A stretch of DNA of 64,000 nucleotides from Actinokineospora baliensis. Its GTDB lineage: Bacteria; Actinomycetota; Actinomycetes; Mycobacteriales; Pseudonocardiaceae. Positions 9,461-17,478 of this stretch are shown here, in pieces. The stretch is taken from positions 3,093,001 through 3,157,000 of the forward strand of contig NZ_JAFBCK010000001.1 of the NCBI RefSeq assembly GCF_016907695.1, written 5' to 3'. Numbering within the stretch: the stretch's first letter is position 1; each line of letters starts with the position of its first letter. The notes under the pieces are model-generated. The model ran no database searches, had not been told where the DNA came from, and saw only the letters and a program-made list of their open reading frames with translations. The position numbers and the translations under genes were made by a program.

Positions 9461-9585
9461 CCGCCGCGCCCAGCCCCTCGAGCTGGCCCACCCAACCCAG
9501 CCCCCGAGCTGGCCCGCCGGACTCAGCCGCCCGGGCCAGCCCTGCCTGCCTCACCGCTGCTCCTGGAGGCCGCTGCCTCTAACTG

Positions 9586-9729
9586 CTCGATGGGGCGAAC
9601 TTGTTTTGCGCGGGGCCCCTGCACCAGTCGTGGCAGGACCGCAAAGCTGGGGCCGAAGAGCGTGGCCCTGTCCGCGCAGGAACGCTACGACTGCCGCCAC
9701 CCCACGCAAAACAAGTCCGCCCCATCGAG
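9586..9729 (-). repeat. Palindromic structured element, copy B
   Basis: The 25-bp terminal arms are 9586-9610 and 9705-9729. The inner stem is CAGTCGT at 9625-9631 with ACGACTG at 9687-9693, a perfect 7-bp match. The next stem is CAGGACC at 9634-9640 with GGCCCTG at 9664-9670, complementary except for one position that is G-U on the minus strand. The loop carries the family's conserved core, read on the minus strand as TTCGGCCCCAGCTTTGCGG. Confidence 0.9.
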
Positions 9730-9854
9730 CCGCCGCGCCCAGCCCCTCGAGCTGGCCCACCCAACCCAGCCCCCGAGCTGGCCCGCCGGACTCAGCCGCC
9801 CGGGCCAGCCCTGCCTGCCTCACCGCTGCTCCTGGAGGCCGCTGCCTCTAACTG

Positions 9855-9998
9855 CTCGATGGGGCGAACTTGTTTTGCGCGGGGCCCCTGCACCAGTCGT
9901 GGCAGGACCGCAAAGCTGGGGCCGAAGAGCGTGGCCCTGTCCGCGCAGGAACGCTACGACTGCCGCCACCCCACGCAAAACAAGTCCGCCCCATCGAG
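9855..9998 (-). repeat. Palindromic structured element, copy C
   Basis: The 25-bp terminal arms are 9855-9879 and 9974-9998. The sequence is identical to copy B along the whole element as far as I can read, as expected for a recent tandem duplication of the 269-bp unit. After this copy the downstream C-rich sequence diverges from the unit. Confidence 0.9.
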
Positions 9999-10178
9999 CC
10001 GCCGCGCCCAGCCCCCTGAGCTGGCCCGCCCAACCCAACCGCCCGAGTCAGCCCGCCCAAACCAGCCCCCCGAGTCAGCCCGCTCAACCCGACCCCCGAG
10101 CCGGCCCACCCAACTCAGCCCCCCGAGCCCACCCCGCCAGCTTCACCACCGCTCCTCGGAAGCTGCCCGCATGTTCTG

Positions 10179-10324
10179 CTCGATGGGGTGGACCTGTTTT
10201 GTGTGGGGGAGCGGCACCCGTAGCCTGACCGGCGGCTGGCTGGGCCGTCCCTTTGGCCCCCAGCTTTTCAGGCCCAGCACGGGTGTCGCAGGGGCCCCGC
10301 ACAAAACAGGTCCACCCCATCGAG
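10179..10324 (+). repeat. Palindromic structured element, copy D (opposite orientation)
   Basis: Arms 10179-10203 and 10300-10324 pair perfectly over 25 bp, although the arm sequence differs from copies A-C at several positions (GGTGGACCTG with CAGGTCCACC). The inner stem is CACCCGT with ACGGGTG. The third stem is GCTGGGCC with GGCCCAGC, replacing the GCAGGGCC/GGTCCTGC of copy E. Both partners changed together, which is what selection for pairing predicts. Sense strand is plus. Confidence 0.9.
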
Positions 10325-10419
10325 CCCACCGCACAACCACGAACCGACCCCGCCAGCCCAGCCCACCGAGTCAACCCCGCCAGCCCGACAACCGCTCCCG
10401 GAAGCCGCCCACCCAAGTG

Positions 10420-10561
10420 CTCGATGGGGCGGACCTGTTTTGCGTGGGGGAGCGGTGCCCGTAGCGTTGTGCGCTGCAGGGCCACGCTTTTCGGCCCCAG
10501 CTTTGCGGTCCTGCCACGGGCGGCGCAGGGGCCTCGCGCAAAACAGGTTCGCCCCATCGAG
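10420..10561 (+). repeat. Palindromic structured element, copy E
   Basis: Arms 10420-10444 and 10537-10561 pair over 25 bp with one G-U, and pairing extends three more bases outward (GTG with CAC). The inner stem is GCCCGT at 10457-10462 with ACGGGC at 10516-10521. The third stem is GCAGGGCC at 10476-10483 with GGTCCTGC at 10507-10514, with one G-U. The element ends about 60 bp before the queA-like stop codon. Confidence 0.9.
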
Positions 10562-10619
10562 CACACCGCACTACTACGGATCGGGTCGCGAGGTCGCCGC
10601 CAGGCGACGAGCCGACCCC

Positions 10620-11624
10620 TCACCGCACCAACAGGTTCACATCCCCGAACTCATGCCACAGATACCCCCCACCCGCAGCCTCCCCATAACACCTCTCCAC
10701 CGCCCCCCTCCCCGCCACCGCCACCAACATGTCCACATGCGACGCCCCCGCCTCGTGGAACCCCGTCAACAACCCATCAACCACCGCCACCCCCCGTTCC
10801 GGCGTAACCACCAACTCCGTCCACCCAGACGCCTCCCGCACCACCCCACCGCGCACCGCCGACTCCACCGCGCGCACCGCCGTCGTCCCCACTGCGATCA
10901 CTCGCCGCCCTTGCGCTCGAGCGGTGTTCACCACCTCCGCGCTTTCCGCCGACACGCGGAACCACTCCGGGTACGGCCGCTCGTGTGCCTCCGGTGACGC
11001 CACCCCTGTGTGCAGCAGCACCGGTGCGAATTGGACGCCCGCGGCCACCAGGCGGGTCACCAGGCGGTCGGTGAAGGGGCGGCCTGCGCTGGGCATTTCC
11101 GCGCTGCCCGGGTCGACCCCGAAGACCGTTTGGTAGTAGCGCAACGGCCACGCGCGGGGCACGTACCCGTAGCGGATCGGTTCTCCGAACGCCCCCAGGT
11201 AGGCGCTGACCGTCGTGAACGGGCCGGGGCGGACCGCCGCTTCCCATAGCCGGTCCCGTGAGTACCGCCGCAGCAGCACCACGGACGCTCCGCCTGCCAG
11301 GTCCAAGCGGTCCCCGGCGGTGCCGTGCGGGTAGGGGGCCGTTCCCGAGCGCAGTTCCACCAGCCAGGTCCCGTCGGGGTTCTGGGTGGACAGGTGCACT
11401 TTCAGCTGTCCGCCGGTGACCGCCACGGACGCGGGCAGGGTTCCAGAGGTGTTGACCACGAGCACGTCGCCCGCGTGTAAGACCGACGGCAGGTCGCTGA
11501 ACCGGTGGTGGCTGATCTCCCCGCCGTCGCTGACCAGCAGCCGCACCCCGTCGCGGGCGAGACCGCGCGCCTCGGGGGGTTCGTGGGCGTCCAGGCCGCC
11601 GGGCAGGGTGAGTTCGACGGTCAT
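10620..11624 (-). CDS. QueA-like S-adenosylmethionine:tRNA ribosyltransferase-isomerase, divergent
   Basis: A 334-residue protein homologous to QueA, which moves the ribosyl part of AdoMet onto preQ1-modified tRNA in queuosine synthesis. The family frame is visible throughout: RLLV near the start, GDVLVVNTSGTLPA, the RYYQTVFGVDPGSAEMPSAG segment, and VIAVGTTAVRAVESA. Several usually invariant spots are changed, however. TAGLHFT reads SAGRPFT, LHVGLGTF reads LHTGVASP, and NNTRV reads NTSGT. No tgt or other queuosine gene is in the window, and most actinomycetes make no queuosine. It overlaps the upstream SDR gene by 4 nt (ATGA), so the two are co-translated. The activity may therefore differ from QueA; the homology itself is firm. 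Confidence 0.8.
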   Translation of the reverse strand: MTVELTLPGGLDAHEPPEARGLARDGVRLLVSDGGEISHHRFSDLPSVLHAGDVLVVNTSGTLPASVAVTGGQLKVHLSTQNPDGTWLVELRSGTAPYPHGTAGDRLDLAGGASVVLLRRYSRDRLWEAAVRPGPFTTVSAYLGAFGEPIRYGYVPRAWPLRYYQTVFGVDPGSAEMPSAGRPFTDRLVTRLVAAGVQFAPVLLHTGVASPEAHERPYPEWFRVSAESAEVVNTARAQGRRVIAVGTTAVRAVESAVRGGVVREASGWTELVVTPERGVAVVDGLLTGFHEAGASHVDMLVAVAGRGAVERCYGEAAGGGYLWHEFGDVNLLVR

Positions 11625-12304
11625 ACCGCCACCTCCGGCAGGCGGATCCGGCCGGATTCCGGGCGGGTGGACACCAGGTGCACGACGGCGGGGACGACGG
11701 TTTCCGGGAGTGGGCGGTCGGTGATGTCCTCGCCGGGGAAGGCGTCCTGGTGCATCTGGGTTCGCAGGTCGCCCGGGTCGGCCCACCACACCCGGATGGC
11801 CGGTTCCTCCTTGGACAGCACGTTGCTGAGCAGTTCCACCGCCGCCTTCGAGGCGCCGTAGCCACCCCAGCCCTCGTAGGGTTCGACGGCGGCGTCCGAG
11901 GTGATGGTGAGGACGGCGCCGCCCCGCCTGCGCAGCCCGGGCAGCGCCACCTGGACGAGACCGAGCACCGCGAGCACATTGGCCTCGAAGACCTCGCGCA
12001 GTGCGTCGACCGGGTACTCGGCCAGGCCGGGCAACGGGGTCGGGCCCAGCGCACCGGCGTTGTTGACCACCAGGGTGGCACCGCCGAGCTCGTCGGCCGC
12101 GGCCACCAGCCGCTCGCGGTGGTCGGGGTCGGTGATGTCGCCCGGCAGCGCTCTGACCCGGCCGGGCAGCGCGTCCGCGACGGCGGTGAGCGCGGGCGCG
12201 CCCCTGGCGTCGAGCACGAGGTCCCACCCGGCCTCGGCGAGACCGGTGGCGATGGCGCGCCCCAACCCCCGGGAGGCGCCGGTGACGATGGCCAACTGGT
12301 GCAC
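11621..12304 (-). CDS. Short-chain dehydrogenase/reductase (SDR)
   Basis: A 227-residue classical SDR with the cofactor motif TGASRGLG at the N-terminus, the NNAG motif, a catalytic Ser in the ITSDAAVE region and the YGASK active-site pair (Tyr and Lys). The GTG start at 12304 is supported by a strong purine-rich ribosome site (GGAGGGAAGGGG) just upstream. It is the first gene of a two-gene operon with the QueA-like gene and is divergent from the sensor kinase gene, with about 156 bp between them. The substrate cannot be predicted. The tight coupling with a QueA-like protein suggests a joint pathway that may not be queuosine synthesis. Confidence 0.88.
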   Translation of the reverse strand: MHQLAIVTGASRGLGRAIATGLAEAGWDLVLDARGAPALTAVADALPGRVRALPGDITDPDHRERLVAAADELGGATLVVNNAGALGPTPLPGLAEYPVDALREVFEANVLAVLGLVQVALPGLRRRGGAVLTITSDAAVEPYEGWGGYGASKAAVELLSNVLSKEEPAIRVWWADPGDLRTQMHQDAFPGEDITDRPLPETVVPAVVHLVSTRPESGRIRLPEVAV

Positions 12305-12411
12305 GGGATTCCCCTTCCCTCCAACGAAGACCGGACACCCGGCCCACCACCGACGGTAGGCACCACCACCGGACCTGCCATCAGACCCGAGATGGGACTT
12401 CCCTCCGACTT

Positions 12412-12425
12412 TGGTCCTAGGACCA
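12412..12425. promoter_or_regulatory. Perfect palindrome in the divergent promoter, candidate response-regulator site
   Basis: TGGTCCTAGGACCA is a perfect 14-bp palindrome 36 bp before the sensor kinase start. The overlapping stretch GACTTTGGTCC also matches 11 of 14 positions of the DosR/DevR-type consensus GGGACTTTNGTCCC known from actinobacterial GAF-kinase/NarL systems. Autoregulation by the linked regulator is an inference. Confidence 0.45.
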
Positions 12426-12460
12426 GCGGTTTCGTCGGCCCACCTCGGTACCGTGAACCC

Positions 12461-13588
12461 GTGACCGGGATCGGGAGCAACGAACTGCGCGCCGTCAGCG
12501 CCGCCGTGCTGGCGGTCGCGACGCACCTGTCGGTGCGCGAGGTGCTGCGCACGATCCTCACCTCCGCGCGCAGGCTCGTCGGCGCCCGCTACGCCGCGCT
12601 CGGCGTGCCGGACGAGGCGGGCGGCTTCGCCGAGTTCCTCGCCGACGGCGTCACCGACGAGCAGTGGGCGGCGATCGGCCCGGTGCCGCGCCAGCACGGT
12701 CTGCTCGGGGTGCTGCTGCACGACCCGAACCCGGTCCGCCTCGACGACGTCCGCGCCCACCCCCGGTTCGAGTGGTGGCCGAAGGCGCACCCCGTGCTCA
12801 CCGACTTCCTCGGCATGCCCATCACCGACGGCGACGAGGTCCTCGGCGAGATCTTCGTGGCGAACAAGACCGAGGAGGGCGGGTTCACCGACCAGGACGA
12901 GGAGCTGCTCGCGCTGCTGGCGGCGCACGCGGCCATCGCGATCGTCAACGCGCGGCTGCACGAGCGGGCCAGAGAGCTGTCCATCGTCCAGGAGCGCACC
13001 AGGATCGCGCGCGAACTGCACGACGCGGTCACCCAGAAGCTGTTCAGCCTCCGGCTGGCCGCGGAGTCCGCCGCGGCCCTCGCCAGGCGCGACGCCGCGC
13101 GCGCAGCGGGCCAACTCGACCTTGTGCGCGCGTTGGCCGCCGAGGTCAGCGACGAGTTGCGCGCCGCGCTCGTGGGGCTGCGCCCGCCGGACCTGGCGGG
13201 CGACGGGCTCGACAGCGCGATCGGCAAGCAGGCGGACCTGCTCAACCGGGTGCACTCGGTGGACATCGTCTATAGGGGTGGCGAGGTGCCCCGGCTCACC
13301 ACGACCAGGGAGGAGGCCGTCTACCGGGTGCTGCAAGAGGCGCTGCACAACGCGCTGCGCCACGCCAGCGCCCGCAACATCCAGGTCGACCTGCGGTTGC
13401 ACTCCGGGGTCGTGGTGCTGGAGGTCACCGATGACGGCGTCGGGTTCGACGTGGCGGGCAGCCGCGAGCGCAAGTTGGGGCTGACCTCGATGCGGGAGCG
13501 GGCCCACACCGCGGGGGGCAGGTTGCGGGTCACCTCGACCAGCCCCGGGGGGACGACGGTACGGCTGGAGGTGCCCGTTGGGGGATGA
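12461..13588 (+). CDS. Sensor histidine kinase with GAF domain (HisKA_3/NarX type)
   Basis: A 375-residue kinase with one GAF sensor domain (about residues 15-160), a dimerisation/phosphoacceptor helix with the HisKA_3 signature [13 protein letters not shown] (about H187), and a GHKL ATPase domain with [10 protein letters not shown] (N-box) and DDGVGFD (G1). There is no membrane segment, so it is a cytosolic sensor, similar in layout to one-GAF relatives of the DevS/DosT haem-GAF kinases. Whether haem or another ligand binds cannot be seen. The GTG at 12461 fits the alignment start; a TACCGT hexamer 7 nt upstream hints at leaderless initiation. The response regulator gene overlaps its end, so the two form a co-translated pair. 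Confidence 0.92.
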   Translation: MTGIGSNELRAVSAAVLAVATHLSVREVLRTILTSARRLVGARYAALGVPDEAGGFAEFLADGVTDEQWAAIGPVPRQHGLLGVLLHDPNPVRLDDVRAHPRFEWWPKAHPVLTDFLGMPITDGDEVLGEIFVANKTEEGGFTDQDEELLALLAAHAAIAIVNARLHERARELSIVQERTRIARELHDAVTQKLFSLRLAAESAAALARRDAARAAGQLDLVRALAAEVSDELRAALVGLRPPDLAGDGLDSAIGKQADLLNRVHSVDIVYRGGEVPRLTTTREEAVYRVLQEALHNALRHASARNIQVDLRLHSGVVVLEVTDDGVGFDVAGSRERKLGLTSMRERAHTAGGRLRVTSTSPGGTTVRLEVPVGG

Positions 13589-14222
13589 GCGGATCAGGGT
13601 GCTCGTGGTCGACGACCACCCTGTGGTGCGCCAGGGGTTGCGCACCTTCCTGGACCTGCAGGACGACATCACCGTCGTCGGCGAGGCGGCCGACGGCGCG
13701 TCCGGTTTCGCCGCCGCCGAGCAGCTCAGACCCGATGTGGTGCTGCTCGACCTGCGCATGCCGGGCACCGACGGCGTCTACGCGCTCAACGCGCTGCGCG
13801 CGGCGGGCAACAAGGCGCGGGTCCTGGTCATCACCAGCTTCACCGAGCCGGTGGGCATCGTCCCCGCGGTGCGCGCGGGCGCCGCCGGGTACGTCTTCAA
13901 GGACGTGGACCCGTTGGCGTTGGCCGCGGCCGTGCGCTCGGTGCACGCCGGGCACGTCCTGCTGCACCCCGATGTGGCGCGCCTGCTGGCGGAGGGGGAG
14001 GCCAGGCCGGGCGGGTCCTCGTTGACCGCGCGCGAACTGGAGGTGCTCTCCCAGGTGGCGCAGGGCAACTCGAACCGGGAGATCGCCCGTGTGTTGATGT
14101 TGTCGGAGAAGACGGTGAAGTCCCACATGACCGCGATCCTGGGCAAGCTCGGGCTGCACGACCGCACGCAGGCGGCCCTCTACGCGGTGCGCACGGGTCT
14201 GGTCACCCCCGCGGCCCACTAG
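13578..14222 (+). CDS. Response regulator, NarL/FixJ family
   Basis: A 214-residue DNA-binding regulator: a receiver domain with [11 protein letters not shown], phosphoacceptor Asp in [10 protein letters not shown] (about D58) and conserved Lys in YVFKDVD, followed by a LuxR-type helix-turn-helix ([20 protein letters not shown] through VKSHMTAIL). The TTG start at 13578 is chosen because GGAGG (13567-13571) lies 6 nt upstream, inside the kinase gene, giving an 11-nt overlap and translational coupling. It is the obvious phosphorylation partner of the GAF kinase. The target genes are unknown; the palindrome upstream of the kinase and the ABC export genes downstream are candidates. Confidence 0.93.
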   Translation: MGDERIRVLVVDDHPVVRQGLRTFLDLQDDITVVGEAADGASGFAAAEQLRPDVVLLDLRMPGTDGVYALNALRAAGNKARVLVITSFTEPVGIVPAVRAGAAGYVFKDVDPLALAAAVRSVHAGHVLLHPDVARLLAEGEARPGGSSLTARELEVLSQVAQGNSNREIARVLMLSEKTVKSHMTAILGKLGLHDRTQAALYAVRTGLVTPAAH

Positions 14223-14394
14223 GCAGGCGGGGACCGGCGATTTCGCCGCGACCCGCGCACATCGTGCAACCCCAGGGCCGTTCGCGGAGTCTTCGTCAGT
14301 GCGGGGGCTGGGTGAGGCCACCCCGAGATCTACTATTCACCGTGTGTATAGTGCGTGCCAGTACCGGTCACGACATGGGGATTTGGGGGTACCG

Positions 14395-15387
14395 GTGAAC
14401 CCACGGCTGCTCATCGCCACGCTCGCCGCCACCGCGGTCATCGCGGGGTGCTCGACCTCGACGGCGGGCCCGTCCGTGCCCGGCCTCGCCGAGCGCGGCA
14501 GCACGATGACCACGGCGACGCTGACCCGCAAGGACCTCACCACCAAGGTGAGCCTGAAGGGCAAGGTCGCGCTCAACCCGGTCTTCGGGCTGGTGGCGCC
14601 CGTCGACGGCCAGATCCGCTACCTGGAGGTCAAGGACCAGAAGGGCACGCCGACCAAGCCGACCCGCGTGGGCGCGGTGTGGGTCAACGGCAAGCCGACG
14701 CACGTCGAGGTCCCGGCGGGCTCGACGTTCGCGGGCAGGCTCGTCGACGACAAGACCACCGTCACCGCCGGAATGCCCGTGGTGTCGGCGAAGTACGGCG
14801 GCTACGGCATCGTCGCCGACATCGACGGCGCGCAGGCCTACGCGCTCGCCGACGGCTTGGGCGCGGTGCGCGCGCAGATCAAGAGCGGCCCTGGGCCGTT
14901 CGACTGCGCGGTGCTCGGCACCACGGCGGCGTTGCCGCCGGGCACGATCCCGGACCCGCCCGCGCCGGTGGTGCCGCCCGCGGCGAACCCCGCGGACCCC
15001 GCGCAGCCCATCCCGCCCCAGGTGCCGCAACCGCAGCCGGAGAAGGACTCCCGCACGCCGTCGGAGTCCACCGGCATGCGCCTGGTGTGCGTCCCGCCCG
15101 CCGGCGTCCGGCTGATCAACGGCGCCGAGGTGGTCCTGGAGGTCATCACCGCGCAGGCCAAGCAGGTGCTGGTGGCCCCGGTGGAGGCGGTGGCGGGCAA
15201 GCAGGGCACCGGCAAGGTCGACGTCCTCGACCCCAATGGCGACCGGCAGCGCAAGGACGTCGGCCTCGGGCTCAGCGACGGCGAGGTCATCGAGATCAAG
15301 TCCGGCCTCACCGGCACCGAGACCCTCGCGGTGCCCGGGCCGGACCTGCCCAAGCCCGCGCAGGAGAACGGGGTGCCGGGCAAGTGA
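14395..15387 (+). CDS. Lipoprotein, MacA/HlyD-like periplasm-side adaptor of an ABC system
   Basis: A 330-residue predicted lipoprotein. The GTG start is followed by a short hydrophobic leader and a lipobox (VIAGC, Cys about residue 18). The body resembles the beta-rich part of membrane-fusion adaptors (GLVAPVDGQIRYLEV, then VLVAPVEAVAGKQG, VDVLDPNG and VGLGLSDGEVIEIKSGL near the C-terminus). No long coiled-coil hairpin is present. A Pro-rich insert lies at about residues 185-222. It overlaps the ATP-binding gene by 4 nt (GTGA), giving an adaptor-ATPase-permease operon. A TATAGT hexamer (14347-14352) upstream is a plausible -10, and it forms the right half of ACTAT-N10-ATAGT, a possible operator. 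Confidence 0.8.
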   Translation: MNPRLLIATLAATAVIAGCSTSTAGPSVPGLAERGSTMTTATLTRKDLTTKVSLKGKVALNPVFGLVAPVDGQIRYLEVKDQKGTPTKPTRVGAVWVNGKPTHVEVPAGSTFAGRLVDDKTTVTAGMPVVSAKYGGYGIVADIDGAQAYALADGLGAVRAQIKSGPGPFDCAVLGTTAALPPGTIPDPPAPVVPPAANPADPAQPIPPQVPQPQPEKDSRTPSESTGMRLVCVPPAGVRLINGAEVVLEVITAQAKQVLVAPVEAVAGKQGTGKVDVLDPNGDRQRKDVGLGLSDGEVIEIKSGLTGTETLAVPGPDLPKPAQENGVPGK

Positions 15388-16100
15388 CCGCGTCCCCGAT
15401 CCAGCCGCCGCTGATCCAGATCAACGGCGTCACCAAGACGTTGAAGGGGCAGGGGGAGCCCAGGCCCATCCTGTCCGGTGTGGACCTGACCGTGCGCGCG
15501 GGCGAGAGCGTGGCGATCCTCGGCCGCTCCGGGTCCGGCAAGAGCACCCTGCTCAGCCTCATCGGCCTGTTCGACCGCCCCGACGGCGGCCAGTACCTGC
15601 TGCACGGCCGCGACATCACCCGGATCCCCGAGCGCCGCGCGGCCCGGTTGCGCAGCCAGGAGTTCGGTTTCGTGTTCCAGCGGTTCTTCCTGCTCAAGCA
15701 CCTCACCGCGATGCAGAACGTGGCGATGGCGCTGGTCAACGGGCAGGGGTGGGCGCCGCGCCGCAAGCGCAGGGCCAAGGTGATGACCGCGCTCGAGCAG
15801 GTCGGCATCGCGCACCTGGCCAAGCACCGGCCCGCCCGGCTCTCCGGCGGCGAGCAGCAGCGGGTGGCGATCGCCAGGGCGCTGGTGCGCGAGCCGAGGG
15901 TGCTGCTGGCCGACGAGCCGACCGGGGCGCTGGACACCGAGACCGGCGCGCTGGTGATCGACGTCCTGCACGCGGCGACCGACCGCGGCTGCGGGCTGAT
16001 CCTGGTGACCCACGACCACGCGCACGCCAACCGGATGGGCCGCGTGGTGCGGCTCAGCGACGGGCGGCTGGTGCCGGAGCGGGCGGGGGTGTTCGGCTGA
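15384..16100 (+). CDS. ABC transporter ATP-binding protein, MacB/LolD-like
   Basis: A 238-residue ATPase with Walker A GRSGSGKST (about residues 46-54), Q-loop FVFQRFFLL, signature LSGGEQQRVAIARAL, Walker B VLLADEPTGALD and the switch His in LVTHDHA. Subfamily features (LIGLFDRPDGG, the TGALD motif) place it with the mechanotransducing MacB/FtsE/LolD group that powers extracytoplasmic work rather than classic uptake. It overlaps the adaptor gene before it (GTGA) and the permease gene after it (TGATG), so the three proteins are made together. Confidence 0.93.
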   Translation: MTASPIQPPLIQINGVTKTLKGQGEPRPILSGVDLTVRAGESVAILGRSGSGKSTLLSLIGLFDRPDGGQYLLHGRDITRIPERRAARLRSQEFGFVFQRFFLLKHLTAMQNVAMALVNGQGWAPRRKRRAKVMTALEQVGIAHLAKHRPARLSGGEQQRVAIARALVREPRVLLADEPTGALDTETGALVIDVLHAATDRGCGLILVTHDHAHANRMGRVVRLSDGRLVPERAGVFG

Positions 16101-17419
16101 TGGCGCTCTCCGGGCGGTTGCGCTCCGCGCTGGTCATCGGCGGCCAGGGCATCCGGGCGCGCAAGCTGCGCACGTTCCTGTCGATGATCAGCCTGTTCCT
16201 CGGGGTGCTCGCCGTGATCGCCGTGCAGGCGGGGTCGGTGCTGGCGAACCGGGCGCTGCTGGAGGACATCGAGATGATCGAGGGCAAGGACGGCACCGTG
16301 GTCGTCAGCGTCCCCTCGGGCGAGGGTGCCGCGACAGCGGTGCTCGACACCGTGCGCGACCGGCAGGACGCCGTCGGCATGCTGTCCACCGCCGCCATCA
16401 TCGGTGAACCCGGCCTCACCCCGGTGAACCCCGGCGGCATGCCCCTGCGCTACGCCGACCAGGCGGGCCCGCCGATGCAGACGATCTGCACACCGCAGGG
16501 GTTCTGCTACGCCGAGCCGAGCTCGGAGAAGCCGCTGCCGCGCGGCAACGCCGTCGAGGTGCAGCTGGTGGGGATCACCGGTGACATCCGGCAGTTCCGC
16601 CCGTTCCACACCGAGGCGGGCTCGTGGGTCGACTTCGCGGGCGACCCGTCGATGTCGCCGAGGCTGGTGCTCAACCGGGAAGCCGCGTTGGCGTTCACCC
16701 AGTACCAGCTCCCCGCCGAGATGCGCATCGGTTCCGCCTACGGCGGTTCGGCCGACCCCGGTTCGCCGCACCCGACGCCCCGCGTCATCGGGACCGTCCA
16801 CGATGGCAACATGCAGCCCACCGCCTACGTCCGCGCCGACGAGCTGCTCAACTGGCTCCCCGCGTCCTCCATGGGCTCGCAGAGCATGACGATCCTCATG
16901 TCGCCTTCAGCGGTGACCGTGGGGCCGACGTTGCGCTCCAAGCTGGGGCCGGATCTCGGCAACCAGCTCTACTTCCGAACGATCGACTCACGCGAGCGCA
17001 TCGGTAGTCAGCTGGACCTGATGCGCTGGATCTTCTACGCCATGGCTGCCTTGGTGCTTCTTATCGGTGTGGCGGGCATCCTCAACGTGGGCCTGGCGAC
17101 CATCGGCGAACGGGTGGAGGAACTCGCCCTTCGGCGCGCAGTGGGCACACCTCGCCTCTTGTTGGCGGGCATCGTCTTAGCCGAAACCCTCCTCACCGGG
17201 CTTCTTACGGCAGCTGCCGCCGTAGTGACCGGGATAGTGGGCCTACAGGCCGCCGGGTACTTCTTCGGTGACAGCCGACCAAGCCTCCAGAACGTCGCGT
17301 TCCCGTGGGAAGCGGGCGTGGCGGGCGTAGTGGCCGGTCTTATCGCGGGTGTACTGGGCGGGCTCTTCCCGGCCATCCGTGCGGCCAGGATCCCCATTGC
17401 CACTGTGATGCGGGCTTAA
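16100..17419 (+). CDS. ABC transporter permease, MacB/FtsX family
   Basis: A 439-residue protein with the MacB layout: one N-terminal membrane helix (about residues 27-50), a large extracytoplasmic domain of about 270 residues (MacB_PCD type), and three C-terminal helices starting near WIFYAMAALVLLIGVAGILN. A conserved cytoplasmic coupling segment follows (GERVEELALRRAVGTPR). With the ATPase and the lipoprotein adaptor it should form a MacAB-like machine that exports or releases a peptide, lipid or antibiotic at the outer membrane face. Codon bias weakens in the last 400 bases, with more A/T at third positions than in its neighbours. The substrate is unknown. Confidence 0.9.
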   Translation: MALSGRLRSALVIGGQGIRARKLRTFLSMISLFLGVLAVIAVQAGSVLANRALLEDIEMIEGKDGTVVVSVPSGEGAATAVLDTVRDRQDAVGMLSTAAIIGEPGLTPVNPGGMPLRYADQAGPPMQTICTPQGFCYAEPSSEKPLPRGNAVEVQLVGITGDIRQFRPFHTEAGSWVDFAGDPSMSPRLVLNREAALAFTQYQLPAEMRIGSAYGGSADPGSPHPTPRVIGTVHDGNMQPTAYVRADELLNWLPASSMGSQSMTILMSPSAVTVGPTLRSKLGPDLGNQLYFRTIDSRERIGSQLDLMRWIFYAMAALVLLIGVAGILNVGLATIGERVEELALRRAVGTPRLLLAGIVLAETLLTGLLTAAAAVVTGIVGLQAAGYFFGDSRPSLQNVAFPWEAGVAGVVAGLIAGVLGGLFPAIRAARIPIATVMRA

Positions 17420-17421
17420 CC

Positions 17422-17470
17422 CCCGGGCTGGGTGGGTGGCGGAGTCACCCCACTCACCCAGCCGCCCGGG
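17422..17470. terminator. Hairpin terminator between convergent genes
   Basis: CCCGGG, TGGGTG and GTGG on the left pair with CCCGGG, CACCCA and CCAC on the right around a small internal loop. The hairpin lies between the convergent permease and dehydratase-like genes, so it can serve both directions. No T-run is present, as is common in this GC range. Confidence 0.65.
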
Positions 17471-17478
17471 AGCCGCTC

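Larger units (their letters stand above)
9311..10018. repeat. Tandem array of a 268/269-bp unit, about 2.6 copies
   Basis: The unit consists of one palindromic element plus about 125 bp of C-rich low-complexity sequence. Element starts at 9318, 9586 and 9855 give periods of 268 and 269 bp. The second and third elements are essentially identical across the whole unit. The first differs by a one-base deletion and a few substitutions, so the last duplication is recent. There is no coding content. In several frames the units translate into repetitive Arg/Pro-rich peptides, an artefact of the palindrome and GC bias. Confidence 0.92.

Noticed and set aside
9322..10464. Repetitive proteins starting MGRTCFARG or MFCAGP in the repeat array
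   Set aside because: The frames run through palindromic repeats on both strands with the same motif appearing in sense and antisense translation. No ribosome site, no codon-position bias and no conserved start are visible.
9311..10561. CRISPR-like array
   Set aside because: Units are 269 bp with spacers that are themselves repeated, elements occur in both orientations, and there are no cas genes nearby.
10620..11624. Evidence for a functional queuosine pathway
   Set aside because: Only a divergent QueA-like gene is seen; without tgt or preQ1 genes the pathway cannot be claimed.
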